Shown here: positions 33,893-46,834 of the stretch, one piece after another
Numbering within the stretch: position 1 is the stretch's first letter
Layout: every line of letters begins with the position of its first letter
Origin: Callorhinus ursinus
Taxonomy: Eukaryota; Chordata; Mammalia; Carnivora; Otariidae
Assembly: GCF_003265705.1 (NCBI RefSeq)
Contig: NW_020312775.1
Span: 8,156,075-8,220,074, forward strand
Direction: 5' to 3'
Length of the DNA: 64,000 nt
The notes under the pieces: generated by a model
What the model was told of the DNA's origin: nothing
Databases searched by the model: none
What the model saw: only the letters and a program-made list of their open reading frames with translations
Position numbers and translations under genes: made by a program

Positions 33893-35415
33893 ATCTATGC
33901 TCTCTCTTTAAAGCCATCTTCTCTTCATTCCCTTTTTATTCCCCCTTCCATGCAGGTATAGCATTAAAATCCTCTTACTAGGTACTGCAGGGGCAATTCT
34001 GCATGAAGGGTACTACCTAAGTACCATATTCACCTTGAAACATACCACAAGAATATATCTTTTGTTGCTGTGCCACTAATTCTCAACATTCACAGTTGCC
34101 AAGAAAGCCCTTTATATATACTAAGAAAGTGGCTCACTCTATCTCTAGTTATACACCTCCAGGAATGCCTACCAGCAAGCAACAGGGGAGGAAGAGATAA
34201 TCATGCTTAGAATTCCTAAGTGTGATTTTCATCTCTTAATTATGTTCCTTCTTCCCAATTTTCCCAATAACAATTATGGAGGGGGGAACCCTGAAATTCA
34301 AAAATAAACGTTTCTTTCAAAATATATTATATTGATGCCACTGGGGGGAGGGAAACTGTTATTCACATATGGATACATATGGATACATACTTCTAAACTA
34401 CTTACAAAGTAATTAAAGCTATTACTACAGTCATATTTCTAGTTTAAATTCTGCTATCATTAGTCCTATGTGTAAATATATGTTTGTTTTGAAGTGTTAA
34501 AAGATAGGCTTTTAAAGTGCTGGGGAAAGATAAATATTTCACACTTCAATGCATAAGCCTTGAATAAGGAATTGTTGCCATTGATTTTCAGTAAATCCAA
34601 ATGTTAAGAGTCCACTAATTGAAATAGAAAAAGCACAAGCAAAATGAGTTAAAGTAAAGCAATTACTAAGAGTAATATGAATCAAATAGACTTAAGGAAG
34701 AAATCTTCACTTGAGTTTAGCCATTGTTACTTGCTAACCCAATTATTAACAAAGCATGATTTCAATACAATGCATCTCTTGCAATTTTGTGGAACACACA
34801 GTTTGAAAATTTTGTATTCCAGAGCCAGTGGAGGAAAACACTGCATGGCTGTATTATTTCAACCAAATGACATTCTCTCTCATTATCATCTACTTGCCAT
34901 ATCTATGCTATACTTCTAACAATATATATAATTTGGATAGCTTATTCACCAACACAAAATTTCTTCATAGATTAAAATATTTATAGCAACAAGAAAAACT
35001 GTTTTATAATTCTTCTACCTCTTCAATTCAAAGCAATTAAAAGTAAAGGAAGTTGACCATTTTGCTGTGGTGTTTAAACAGAATGTCAAATGAAGTTCTA
35101 GCTTAAATATTGTGTAGTATGCTCATGACTATATGAGATAGCTGTTATTTAAGATTGTCCTCTGCTGCGCTATGATGTCATCAGGCATATTATTGGGTAA
35201 CACATAATTTATGTTAATTAAAAAACCCATTTGGTATTGGAAATGTCATCTCTCAAAGTGGTCCTGCAACACTAAAATAAGTATGGCAATCAAAGGAAGT
35301 CATGCTAGCAAAATAAATTTTACCAAAATACTTAAATTTATTTCAAATTAGCAAATGACATCTTTCCCCCCTAGTCCTCAGAAATTATATAATAAACTAT
35401 ATGTTAATGTAATGT
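33893..35415. other. AT-rich DNA, no gene; small tandem duplication near 34365
   Basis: No recognisable repeat family in about 1.5 kb. A short tandem duplication (atatggatacat twice) lies near 34367-34388. An 80-codon open frame at 34677-34919 has no supporting signals. Confidence 0.45.
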
Positions 35416-35432
35416 TGACACTTCCCAGTTTA

Positions 35433-35623
35433 TTTTTTTCATATTTTATTTATTTATTTGACAGAGAGCTAGCAAAAGCAGGAACACAAGCAGGGGGAGG
35501 GGGAGAGGGAGAAGCAGGCTTCCCACAGAGCAGGGAGCCCGATGCAGGGCTCGATTCCAGGATCCTGGGATCATGACCTGAGCTGAAGGCAGACGCTTAA
35601 TGACTGAGCCACCCATGCGCCCC
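35433..35623 (-). mobile_element. CAN-SINE
   Basis: Reverse SINE flanked by tgacacttcccagttta (35416-35432) and tgacatttcccagttta (35624-35640), a 17-bp duplication with one mismatch. Confidence 0.95.
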
Positions 35624-35954
35624 TGACATTTCCCAGTTTAAATTGAATTACTGCAAATGTAAGTAGCCAAGTATATTTTTATTCTAATCACCTAAAAATA
35701 ATATTAATTAATTAAATTTAAAGGTTTATGTAGGCATTGAAAGTAATGATAGATTTGTTCTTTTAAATGTAGAAAATTTTGCAAGACATATTTTAAATGA
35801 AAAAAAGGCACATACAACTGTGTAGAGAATTTCCCATTTGTGTAGTATTTGAAAAAAATCATTTATACATATATGCATAAATGTTGGTACGTGGATTTTG
35901 GGGGGAAAACAGAAAAAGCTTTTAACAGAAGTTGTCTGTAGTAAGAGATCACTG

Positions 35955-36335
35955 TGAGCAGTAAAGATAGGTATAAGGTGGGAGGAACACCAATGAAGAT
36001 AAGTAAAGACTAGAGGAGACAAAGGAAAGAAAGGTAGAGACAGAAGGGAGACAGAAAACAAAGAGAGAAAAATGTGGAAACAAGATAAGGAAGGATTCAG
36101 AAAAAAAGGAAATAGATGTAAAGGAGGAGGAAAAATGGAGAAAATGGGGGAGATAGAAGGAAAAATGGAAATGGAGGGATGAAGAGAAAAAAATGAGGAA
36201 ATAAGAAAGAAAATAAGAGAGAAGCTCTGAGGAGCCCTGACAGAAAAGTAAGGCAGGTTAGAAAGGAGGTGGTAAAGGATGGGGGGAGGCAGGGTGGAGA
36301 CAAGGAGATGGGAGGTGAGGAGTCTGTGATGGGAG
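35955..36335 (+). repeat. Polypurine (GA/GGAA-rich) tract
   Basis: About 380 bases are overwhelmingly A and G on the plus strand (for example gaaaggtagagacagaaggg and gaggaggaaaaatggagaaa), with no regular period. The complementary pyrimidine strand contains few stops, which explains a spurious 210-codon open frame there. Long polypurine tracts can form triplex structures; that is known in general, not shown here. Confidence 0.85.
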
Positions 36336-36683
36336 CTGTAGTTAAGTCCATTCTCCATTACCTACCTTAACTTCACCCACCCATTGGATGGAGTAGTAGA
36401 ATTTAGTGACTAGTTTCAAAGACCAACCTATTGCCTGTTCACTCACAGTTCTACTTAAACTCTGCTGAGAAGAGTTCCAAAGGTATGTAAGCAGAAAGAC
36501 CATTACATTGTAATCTATTTGCAGCTATATTTATCACACACTCCCAAATCTTTCTCTTTGAAAAAGAATAAGCTTCCTATCGTAATACATACAACTTCAA
36601 AATAAATAATAAATGGTAGTATATTTTTACTGTAGATTAAAACTTGAAGGTACAGTAAGGCTAAATCTCCTATATAGATTTTT

Positions 36684-36870
36684 TTAATTTTTTTATTATG
36701 TTATGTTAATCACCTTACATTCCATCATTAGTTTTTGATGTAGTGTTCCATGATTCATTGTTTGCATATAACACCCAGTGCTCCATTCAGTACGTGCCCT
36801 CTTTAATACCCATCACCAGGCTAACCCATCCCCCCACCCCCTCCCCTCTAGAACCAACCCTCAGTTTGTT
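36684..36870 (-). mobile_element. 5'-truncated L1 3' end, antisense
   Basis: T-rich start, then tttttgatgtagtgttccat, tataacacccagtgctccat and cctctttaatacccatcacc, the reverse of the same 3' UTR subfamily seen at 16206-16420 and 21168 onward. Possible short duplication agatttttt/agattttt. Confidence 0.88.
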
Positions 36871-37165
36871 CTCAGATTTTTGATAATTAGCAAAGAAAGT
36901 ACATATAATTGAAAATTTAATTCTATATTTCTATGTGATCCAGTTAGAGACAATTTCTTTATATAGGCAATTTGAATATAAATTAGGGTGAATGGAAAGG
37001 CCATTCATTCACTTCAGAAGATGGTGTAATGTAGTATTTTAAAATCTGTTTTGTCTTATTTCATAACTTTTGACTCCTGTGAGGGTAGAAACATAGTTTT
37101 GTTAGATTTTTAATTTAAATGTTAGTAAAAGTAGGTTAGGCAAATTAAAAAATGTACAAATATCA

Positions 37166-37396
37166 GGGCTCCTAGTTGGCACAGTTGGTTAAGTGTCCAG
37201 CTCTTGGTTTTGGCTCAGGTCATGATCTCAGGGTTGTGAGATTGAGCCCCATGTGGAGCCCTACGTGGGGTTCCATGCTCAACATGGAATCTGCTTAAGA
37301 TTCTCTCTCCCTTTCCCTCTGCCCTAACCCCAGGACACTCATGTGCTTTCTCTCTCTTTCTCTCAAATAAATAAATAAATCTTTAAAAAAAAGAAA
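37166..37396 (+). mobile_element. Older CAN-SINE carrying a second SINE in its tail
   Basis: Variant with cagctcttggttttggctca and a full-length CT-rich block. The outer duplication, aaatgtacaaatatca (37150-37165) and aaatgtaccaatatca (37621-37636), encloses this SINE plus the next one, showing that the second landed in the A tail of the first. Confidence 0.93.
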
Positions 37397-37602
37397 GGGG
37401 GCGCCTGGGTGGCTCAGTCGGTTAAGCGGCTGCCTTCAGCTCGGGTCATGATCCTGGGGTCCTAGGATCGAGCCCCGCGTCGGGCTCCCTGCTCAGCAGA
37501 GAGTCTGCTTCTCCCTCTCTGCCTGCCTCTCTGCTTACTTGTGCTCTCTCTCTATCTCTCTGTCAAATAAATAAAATAAAATCTTTAAAAATAAATAAAT
37601 AA
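37397..37602 (+). mobile_element. Young CAN-SINE nested in an older SINE A tail
   Basis: Near-consensus head (ggcgcctgggtggctcagtc), B box (gatcgagccccgcg) and a tail of aaataaataa units. It follows the older SINE without intervening unique sequence. Confidence 0.93.
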
Positions 37603-37636
37603 AAAAATAAAAAAGAAAGAAAATGTACCAATATCA

Positions 37637-38581
37637 CATGGCATTTTTAAATTTCTTTTTATCAAAAGGAATTATACTTTTAATATTAAACAGTGAGACT
37701 TCAGTGGTCTTCTTAGTTAAATTATGTTACTGTCTCCATTGTGCAAAATTAATTCCAAACACCCTCTTAAAGATGGATTAGTGATTCAAATCAAATTACT
37801 CAGTCTTATTTACCATTTTTGAAAAAAAAATGGCTCAAACTAGAAAAATTAAATCCTATAAAAAGGGTGATTTTTCATTAGATTTTATCTAGGAGACAAA
37901 TTTTGCTTGTCATTGAGTTTCTATTTTCATGATTGCAATATCATTTCACTTGCCCTTGATTAAGACATGTTTGCAGTGACCTCCAGGTTGTTAAATATTC
38001 AGGAGAAAGTTTATAGATTTCCCTTAACCTTAATTAAAAGCCTTTTGGGAAACTAAATGCTGAAATAAGAACTTTATTTGAAAAGCAACTTGAGTGCTCC
38101 ATGCTGATTTCTGTTTCATCAATAGTACTTATAATCAACAGTCACTGGCATAAGATGAGGCCAGACGTAAAATATGGAAAAACAACCATTCTCTTGTTAT
38201 GAGTTACTGCAGTAGCAGACTATATAAGATATTTACAACTTGACTTAACAACCAGGAAAGATTTATTTTTTAAATTCCTGGGAAAAATGCATGAATTGGT
38301 TACAAATTCACAATCTACAAAATATGTAGCAAGTATATATCTGACACATATCTCTGAACAAACATATAGACAAATTCTTAGGTTCTCAAATACATATAAC
38401 AACTCATGATTTTTTTAACTAAAATAAATAGGATTTTATGGATTTTAAAGTTGACAATGTGGGTGGAAATTAATACTTTAGACTGATTTGAGCTCATATA
38501 ACACCCAAGAAAATTTCTAAGATACAAAGAAGTTTCATCATGTCAAGACAAACAGTAATCCTCAGGCGGTCTCATCTCAGT
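37637..38581. other. AT-rich DNA, nothing recognised
   Basis: No gene, SINE or L1 seen in about 945 bp. A 60-codon minus frame at 38220-38402 has no supporting signal. Confidence 0.45.
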
Positions 38582-38597
38582 AAGTCATCTTTATCAT

Positions 38598-38791
38598 TTT
38601 TATTAAAGATTTTATTTATTTATTTATTCAGTAGAGAGAGTGATCAGGAGGAGAAGCAGAGGTAGAGGGACAAGCAGACTCCATGCTGAGCTCAGAGCCT
38701 GATGCAGGACTCAATCCCAGGACCTTGAGATCATGACCTGAGCCAAAATCAAGAGTCATAAGTTTAACTGACTGAGCCAACCAGGCACCTC
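38598..38791 (-). mobile_element. CAN-SINE, older variant
   Basis: Reverse SINE with gagccaaaatcaagagtcat near the head. Flanks aagtcatctttatc (38582-38595) and aaatcatctttatc (38792-38805) differ at one base. Confidence 0.92.
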
Positions 38792-38805
38792 AAATCATCT
38801 TTATC

Positions 38806-39820
38806 TTAAGCTGAATAAAAATGGGCTTGTTATATTTTATTAGTGACTTATGGTTTATCATTTTTTCAATGTATTAATTTGTTCTGGAAGCTCTCTGTTA
38901 TTAGTAACTCAAGAGGAATTCTAGTGAAATTTCCTGGAATTTCACTATTCATCTTTAAATAAAATCTATGAAAATCTAGTACATTTAATTTTCAGACTAA
39001 AATTAATTGAGTCTGTTTTGTTTTGTTATATGTGTAAAATAAGTCACTAAAACCATTCATCATCACTAGATCTCTGCCTTTGATACATACTTACATTGGA
39101 AAAGGTAATTTAGCTGAGAAAGAAATTTAGTTCTTATATAATGTTTAGAAAATACAAATACCATAGCTTGATCATATTAAAGTGTATTTTAGTTATGAGG
39201 GTTTTTTTAAATAAGCTTTCTATCTAAGGCATTTATTTCTAACATTATTTATGAATGATCTTCATCAAGTCAGGTTTTTAATAAAAAATCTTTCCCTAGT
39301 TTTTGATTGAATTATAAAATAAGCAAAAGAAGAGAAACAAAATTTACAGATGATAGGATTTAGGGCATTATCAGTATTTTTAAAAAGTCCTATGAAATAT
39401 CACTCATTGGTGATCCCTACAAGTAAAGATAACATCAGAAGTAAGTGATAATCTCAGAAAAAGTGATGGTTGTTTAATATTGAATTATAAGGAAATTGTG
39501 ATAGTCCAGCCATAATTCTATAGTGAAAATTTAAAAAATGGAAGATATCATATCAAGTTAAAATTTCTTTACAGACTTAAAAAAAAAACAAACCCTCCTG
39601 TCATATAAAGGCCACCATTATTTCTATAGAAAACTTCAGAGTGCCTTGGAGTTAAAACATGATGAACACCTTAATTTGGATTAAAGTCTCAAGATATTTA
39701 AGTACATAAATTACAAATAATCCATTAAACCAAAATGATGTCAATGGGCGTGACCTCTGTAGTATTGTCTTTGTATGGTAGGCAGTAAGGGTATCAGATG
39801 TTGTGTTTGAAACTGTCAAG
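38806..39820. other. AT-rich DNA, nothing recognised
   Basis: No repeat or coding signal recognised in about 1 kb. Confidence 0.45.
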
Positions 39821-39830
39821 AATTCACCAT

Positions 39831-40348
39831 ATCTAGTTACCAAAGGATACAACAAATATACATTTGAAGGAGTACTTGCACCCTGATGTTTATAGCAGCA
39901 TTATCACCAATAGCTAAACTATGGAAAGATCCCAAATGCCCATCAACTGATGAATGGAAAAAGAAGATGTGGTGTATATATACAATGAAATACTATTCAG
40001 CCATAAAAAAGAATGAAATCTTGCCATTTGCAATGATGTGGATGGAGTTAGAATGTATTATGCTAAGCAAAATAAGTCAATCATAGAAAATGAAATACCA
40101 TATGATTTCACTCATATGTGGAACTTAAGAAACAAAATGGATGAACATATGGGAGGGGGGAAACGAGAGAGGGAAACAAATCATGAGAGACTCTTAACTA
40201 TAGAGAACAAACTGAGGGTTGATGGAAGGAGGTGGGTGGGGGATAGGATAGATGGAAGATGGATATTAAGATGAACCACTGAACTCTACTTCTGAAACCA
40301 ATATTGAACTCTATGTCAATTAACTAGAATTTAAATTGAAAAAAAAAT
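39831..40348 (+). mobile_element. 5'-truncated L1, ORF2 end plus 3' UTR
   Basis: About 518 bp from the ORF2 C-terminus (ccaaaggatacaacaaatat, cctgatgtttatagcagcat) to a tail ending in aaaaaaaataa. The direct repeat aattcaccat at 39821-39830 and 40349-40358 marks the insertion. The 66-codon open frame in it (SPIAKLWKDPKCPSTDEWKK) is the usual ORF2 C-terminal remnant. The gtgtatatatac run here is unexpanded. Confidence 0.93.
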
Positions 40349-40775
40349 AATTCACCATTTCAACATCATATTACTGGCCTGAAGACAAAATATGAGTTCT
40401 TAAGAATGTAGTGCATTATGTTACATTTCTTAGAAACTATTTTTAATGGATTTTTATATATATTAAAGTGATTTGGTTTCAGGGATATGTTAGATATGTA
40501 ACATAAGACTTTAATGTAATATTTCCATGAACTTAAGAACTTTATAGATCATTTCAGAAATAACACAAAAATACACACATTATTGAAAAAAATGTATTTG
40601 TATTGTATAAAGTACTTAATTGTTCCCAATGTGAGACTTTGTTCACATAAGAGTATTCATTGCTTTCTCTTACCTGTATTATATCCTTTAACAAATACAC
40701 AATAATTTAACATCATTACTAAGCCTGTGCTTAACGAAGCAATTTTTTTCACATTATATTAAAAAAAAAGAAAAT

Positions 40776-40962
40776 TGGGGGCACCTGGGTCTCTCAGTCA
40801 GTTAAGCATCTGATTTGATTTCAGCTCAGGTCATGATCTCAGGGTCGTGGGATAGAGTCCCACATCAGGCTCCATGATCAGCAGGAAGTCTCTTTGAGAT
40901 TCTTTCCCTCTTCCCCTCCCTTCTCTTTCTCTCTCTCAAATAAATAAAACTTTTTAAAAAAG
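40776..40962 (+). mobile_element. CAN-SINE, older variant
   Basis: Head gggcacctgggtctctcagt, middle catgatctcagggtcgtggg, CT-rich block and an aaataaataaaacttttt tail. Poly(A)-like flanks obscure the duplication. Confidence 0.9.
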
Positions 40963-43872
40963 AAAACAGTATTTAATTAACTTTGCCTTTAATTACATAC
41001 ATTCTCCCTCCCCACCACCAATGAAATCTAATGGAAATAATATTTTCTACTCACAAGTGGGAGGTAAAGTTTATCACTAATCCATAAAAAGCATAAGCTC
41101 TCAGCAGATTTACAGAGAGAAGAAGTATATATTTTTATTCTCAACATCTGGCTAGTCAGTATTTTCTTCAACTAATAAAAACAATTCATGATTATATATT
41201 TAACTCTTTTTTATATATAAAATATTCTCCTAGGAATTTAGCCAATGAGGTTTTGAAACATTCTAAGGTTTTAAACTTCATTTTGAAATTATTGTGTTTT
41301 TAATGCTGCATACCATTTTGTTAGCTCAAAAAGAAACTTCAGATTCAATCTTTTGGGATGAGCAACAGATATTAGTGATAGCTATTCCTCAACATTAACA
41401 AATTAAGGTAATATAACAGAAAAATGTAAAGAATGTTAAAATTGTCACTTAGGTGGGATATGATATTATGTGGGGAAAATTGAACCACAAAATTCTAGAG
41501 CTATCTAAGCTTGTTATTTTAAAAATTTGTGGCATAGACCTAAAGAGAGTAACTAACTTCTTTAAGGTTACAAAAAGTTATAGACAGAATCTAGATGATA
41601 CCTCTGACCCCTTATCCCTAACCATGTTCTTTCACTGAATATACAATACCAAGTAGATGTGTGTCTATTAATTTGAATACAAAACTATTCTTTCCTCCAA
41701 AAACAGGAAGAGGTAACTTAATAGAGACACTAAGAATTAAATCATGTATCCATCTAAAGACAATTTACTTTTCCATACAAATGAATATTTCTCTTAAAAG
41801 TCATTTCTATATTTGCTTAAAGCTGTAGAGTCAAGAAAGAGAAGAAATAAAACTAATAAGACATTACCATTTGATCTACATGAATTTATCAACACTGCAA
41901 ATTATTGTTGTAAGAACTCACATGTGTGCCCAACACTACCTTTGTTAGATAACTACTCATTATAAATCAACACAGGCTGAAGAATGATAGGACATTCAGC
42001 ATTCTGGATGTATAGCAGTTTCTTTACTAAGATTAAGATAAAATACTTTAAAACAAATTTAATTGATTAAAAACATATTTTTGTGCTTACCTATTTTGTT
42101 TAGAAAAATTGGATTTTGCCATGGAGTTCTTTGCAACAAATCACCTGAAAATATTACAATAAAATGACTTGATCCCATATAATATAACCATTGTACACAA
42201 CATTTAAAATATATAATTTACAATGAAATGCTCTTGTGACATAGCAAAAAGTGGGTTGCTATGTCTATACAACAAAATCCTAATGTTGAAGATGACTTAT
42301 ATCTCTAAAAATTGTCAAAAATTATAAAAATGGCAAGTGTTCTTTTTTATTACTTCCTGCTGAGAGCAAGTTAGTTTGCTTTACTTTCAGTATGTTCAAT
42401 CCTCACTTTGGAAATGAATATTTATTTGCACTCATACCCACAATGTGAGGATAAGCCTGGCTTGCAAATTAGCAACAACATTCTCAATCTACTCCTAACA
42501 TATCAATCCATCCACTTACAAAGAAAATTATATAGTCTGTAAATTTAAAAATGAACATTTTAATTTTATCTATATGATTGTTATTGCTGCTGCTGCTGCA
42601 GCAATATTATTGTTGCTATAATCCTAAACATTTAATCTCTGGGAAAAGTTCTGATGGTTACTTTGAGAATTCTAAAATAATTTGGGAAATAAAATAATTA
42701 ATACATTTCAAACTGTGTGAAGTTTTAATTCAAACAAACCATAGTGTTGAATAGAATTTGGCTAACTTTGATTCCTATCATGGAATAAAAAAAGCCATAC
42801 ACCATGAGAGATGAAAACACATCTGTCTACAATTGCCTTAAGCATCTATAATCAAAAAGCATTATGTGTAGTAACAACAGAGATTCCCTTCATTTCATGT
42901 CCATTAGACTCAAGGCATAAAGCCTCCAAAACATACTGGGAGGAGAGCAAGGGGAAATATTGCAAAGAAAACGAATGGTGATAGTAAACAAGATGCAAGA
43001 ATAAATAGTAATTCTTCACTGTTTTGAACTAAACTAGGATATATTAGTAAGCAATGAAATAAAGAAATAAAAACCACACATAATCAGCAGTTACCCAATT
43101 AAAGTTCCTATCATAGAATACAACTATATTTAATTGCTAAGCAAATATGCTTTCTCAAAATTTTTAGGACTTTAACAACAGGACATTGTTTTCTGTGATT
43201 CAATAGACATACACAAAATGCAGATTCTTCTAGAGACATTCGAAAGTAGTCAAATAAAAAAGTTCAACACCCCACATTCAATGGGAAAGTGATCTCTTTG
43301 CATTTACTTTCTGTGACTTTCTCATCTTCCTTTATTCACCTTCCCCTTTCTGACAATAGTTAACAGAAATCATAACACCAACATTAAGAATGATCCAGAA
43401 AGCTTCTTTTAATCAGCTTGTGTGTAATGGGAAGCTTAATGACTTCATGCGCATATAAGTTGTTTGCTGACTGAATTAGTTGACTGTGCAGCTAGTACGC
43501 TACTTTGCTAATGCCCTTTGTGCCCTGTTGTTCTGATTAGTTTCCTAGAAATCAAGAGCCTGTATATAGACCTAAAGAATAAAGACCATCAAGAATAAAA
43601 AGAGCATTTATCTTCACCTAGATGACATGGTAACATAAATGGAATGCATTGTTTTTTAAATTTTAAATCAGAATTTTCGAAAAAAAAAGATATATGCACT
43701 TGTGTGTCTGCGTGTGTACATATGTATATATCAAGAGACAGTAAGGGAAGAAAATCTTTTCTGTTGGAGAATCAAATGAGTACACATTAACACTTTGAAA
43801 CTATATGGAATGCTTTTCTACACTTCAGTACAAGACTTATGCCATAGTGTCTATAGTAAAAACTCCAGTACA

Positions 43873-43875
<3 letters not shown>
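40963..43875. other. 2.9-kb repeat-poor island
   Basis: The longest stretch without a recognisable recent SINE or L1. A faint MIR-like core occurs at about 41540-41600 (taaagagagtaactaacttc, then aaggttaca) but is too weak to call. No exon signals convinced me. A (TGC)n-like cluster lies at 42586-42601. Confidence 0.5.

Positions 43876-43903
<28 letters not shown>
43876..43903. repeat. (TA)n microsatellite
   Basis: About 14 AT/TA units followed by gtatatagacatatatataa. It lies 30 bp upstream of a SINE. Confidence 0.95.
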
Positions 43904-43909
<6 letters not shown>

Positions 43910-43933
43910 GACATATATATAACTATAACACAG

Positions 43934-44148
43934 GGGTGCCTGGGTGGCTCAGTCTGTTAAGCGTCTGACTCTTGGTTTTGGCTCAGGTCATGATGTTGTC
44001 ATTGTGGGATTGAATCTGCTCAATCCCACTGCTCACATCCAGGTCTGGGCTCAGCAAGGAGTCTGCTTCAGATTCTTTCTCCCTCTCCCTCACGCTTACT
44101 CTTTCTCTCTCTCTCTCAAATAAATAAATAAGTAAAATCTTTTAAAAA
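43934..44148 (+). mobile_element. CAN-SINE, older variant
   Basis: Head ggggtgcctgggtggctcag, gactcttggttttggctcag, CT-rich block and aaataaataaataagtaaaa tail. An extra segment near 44010-44050 (attgaatctgctcaatccca) looks like an internal rearrangement of the middle region. Confidence 0.92.
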
Positions 44149-44369
44149 ATATATAATATAATGTCCTTTGAGAATTTATCACAGATCATCAGTAGTTATT
44201 TGAATGCCTTCATTTACCAAGACTTCCAAGTGGTGTGTATACACATGAAACTGAAAAGTACCATGTGAAAACTATGCATTAACACCTAAAAAATATTGTA
44301 AAATGCTATAAGTATATTTATATACTCAAATACATGTACACACACTCATTTAATACAAAAATGTTATGT

Positions 44370-44505
44370 TATTATTATTTCCACTTTAAAGATGAGGGAA
44401 ACTGAGGCACAGGGAAGTTAAATGTTTTACCAAATGTCATATCACTAGTAAGTGGCAATATTGAGTCTAACCAGGCAGTCTGGCCCCATCCCATTAGAAT
44501 GCTTT
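44370..44505 (-). mobile_element. Ancient SINE, MIR family
   Basis: Clear reverse MIR core: gatgagggaaactgaggcac, agggaagttaaatgtttta, catatcactagtaagtggca, then tctaaccaggcagtctggcc, in consensus order. Confidence 0.85.
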
Positions 44506-45413
44506 TTTTCATATCTAATTATTTAATCATACATATAACAATAACAACTAGGTTCACTTTTTTAGATGAGAGACTAAAACAGAAATGGGGGGATAAAACA
44601 TATCTGCACCTGCTACATCCTAATGTAATTTTTTTTAATATTATGAGTTAATTTCTAAAAAAAATGTACTGGGAATGGGAAAACAAAGAACATCAATGTC
44701 TTTTAAAATTAAGGTTTCTTAAGGTCTTACCTTGAATTTCCTACATTTTTTCCTTTTGCAAAAATAGTATTGCTAAAACAGCTGAAAAAACTGTCAAATG
44801 TATGATTAATTTCATCTATGCAGTGGTCTATCACTCTGTGCCCTGAAAACAGTCTGCTTTTACCCTATATTGAGTGATAATGTATAGACAGATTCACTTC
44901 AGACTGTTGGACATTATGGGATATTTCTAGTTGGAAGGTGGGTTTTGTCTGTTTGCTTGTCTTTTACTTAGCCACAGGTCATATCTTTTGAAACACAGAG
45001 GGGATATTTCAGAGTTACATGGGTATTGAATTGGGTTTAGTGTGTTTAAAATATTTTCCCATGATACTTGGATTTAAGATATTATATTTTAGAACCTAAG
45101 CTGTTCTCCAAAAAGGTAATGTCTAGATCTTTCAGAAGGGAAGACATAAAAGTTCAATATGATGGCACTTTTAATTGGAATTTTAATAGTTTAACTTAAT
45201 TCTGATTGAATCTTGAAACTCCAATTTTCTACTTGAATAAAAGCAGATATTTGCATGACATTTTCCAAATACCCTGTTCTTCTGTCCAATTCAATTCAGA
45301 ATCAATGCTGGGAGGAGGGGACAAAACAGAAAACTTCAGTATTGTAATGTTTGCAATAGTTCTAGACTAGTAAAATTAGCTTTTACAGAAAATTCTCTCT
45401 GGAAAGGAAAACA
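44506..45413. other. AT-rich DNA, nothing recognised
   Basis: No repeat or exon-like signal seen in about 900 bp. Confidence 0.45.
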
Positions 45414-46834
45414 AAAAGAAATAGTTGAGGGACTTCCAGGGAAGATGGTAGAGTAAGAGGATGTTAGGTTCACCAAATCCCATGGATACAACTAGATAAC
45501 ATTCACATCAGTGTAAATAACCCAGAAAATGGCCCAACGACTGGCAGAATAAACTCCACAACTAAATGTAGAGAAGAGACCACATCTAAGAGGGTAGGAA
45601 GGTCAGAGATGCAGTCAGGAACTAAAGGGACCTATGGGGCTGTCCACAGGAGGGAGGGATGTCATGGATGTGAAAAGGGGAGAGAAATAGACCCAGACAC
45701 TGGGAAGCCTGCATGGGGAAGACAATACCCCATAATATTTGGCTATGAAAACCAGAGGGGCCAAAATTCATGAGTTCTTACAACCAGTGATACTTAAAAC
45801 CTGGAATTAAAAAAAAAATCAGCAAGCTTTGCTCTGGGAGAGCCAGGGGATTAAGAGGAAACTGAGTCCCTGCCCTTAAAGAGACAGAACAACAAACAGC
45901 CCAGAGAGATACAGAATAAAAGCAGCAGTTTGAAAGGTGGTTGGGGCATACAAAAGGAAGAGTTGTTTGCTAATCACAGAGCATGATCCAGAGGGACAGA
46001 AATCACTGGAGAGCTCCTCTGGGAACAAAGTAACTGGTAGTTGTCATTACCTTCCTCCACAACCCAGTGTAAACACATGGCTGCCAGCTGAACTCCCTAT
46101 CTAACTTGCAGGCACTGTAACCCCCTCCCCCACCCCCATATTATGCCAATACACCCCTCTGGACAGTCCAACTCAGTCCAGGCACTGCAGGGATCCTCCT
46201 GCAGAGGAATTGCAACACACAGAGCTTGCTGGCACCCCCACCCCATTGCACAGTTCCCCAGTGATGTGCTTCAGTGGATCTGTCCTAATACCATCTTGGC
46301 CAAAGACTATACAGGTGGTGCCACAGGCCTCAGGCCCGACTCTGCATGCAGCTCCTACAGTGGCCAACATCAGTCCAAAGTTACTCCTGCCCTGCAGATA
46401 GGGAAAGATAACCATATATACCAGTCAGAGGACCTAGCAGTGGGCTGGAAACAGAAGTATTCTGACTGCAGGCCCCACCCACCAGCAAAAAGTTCACAGA
46501 GAACAACACAACGAAAGGGCTTGGCAGTTTGGTGTTACTGGTTTGACTCAGCTTAAGCCTAAGTTATCCCCAGACCAGCCCACTACCACCACAGAGACTA
46601 AACACTGCTCATGACAAGCAAAGAGAATCATTACAGGCAACTAAACTTAAGAAAAAGCAGCACAGTCACAACAGCAAAGCTCATGCATCACACATAGAAG
46701 ACACCCCTGAAGTGCAATGTTATGGTGAATAAGGGGCACTGTACTACAGGGTGCTACAGGTCCATTACTTTCAAGTGCATGAGACATAGCTGTCTTTCCT
46801 AATATTGAGAAACAGACAAAGAGAGTTAGATAAA

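Noticed and set aside
35726..36358. 210-codon open frame on minus, the longest in the window
   Set aside because: It lies opposite a polypurine tract; pyrimidine-rich sequence rarely makes stops. The product is low-complexity F/S/P/L with no domain.
41460..41625. Possible additional MIR
   Set aside because: Only a faint core-like stretch matches; too diverged to call by eye.
46143..46556. 137-codon open frame
   Set aside because: It sits in the L1 E 5' UTR; no homology expected beyond the repeat.
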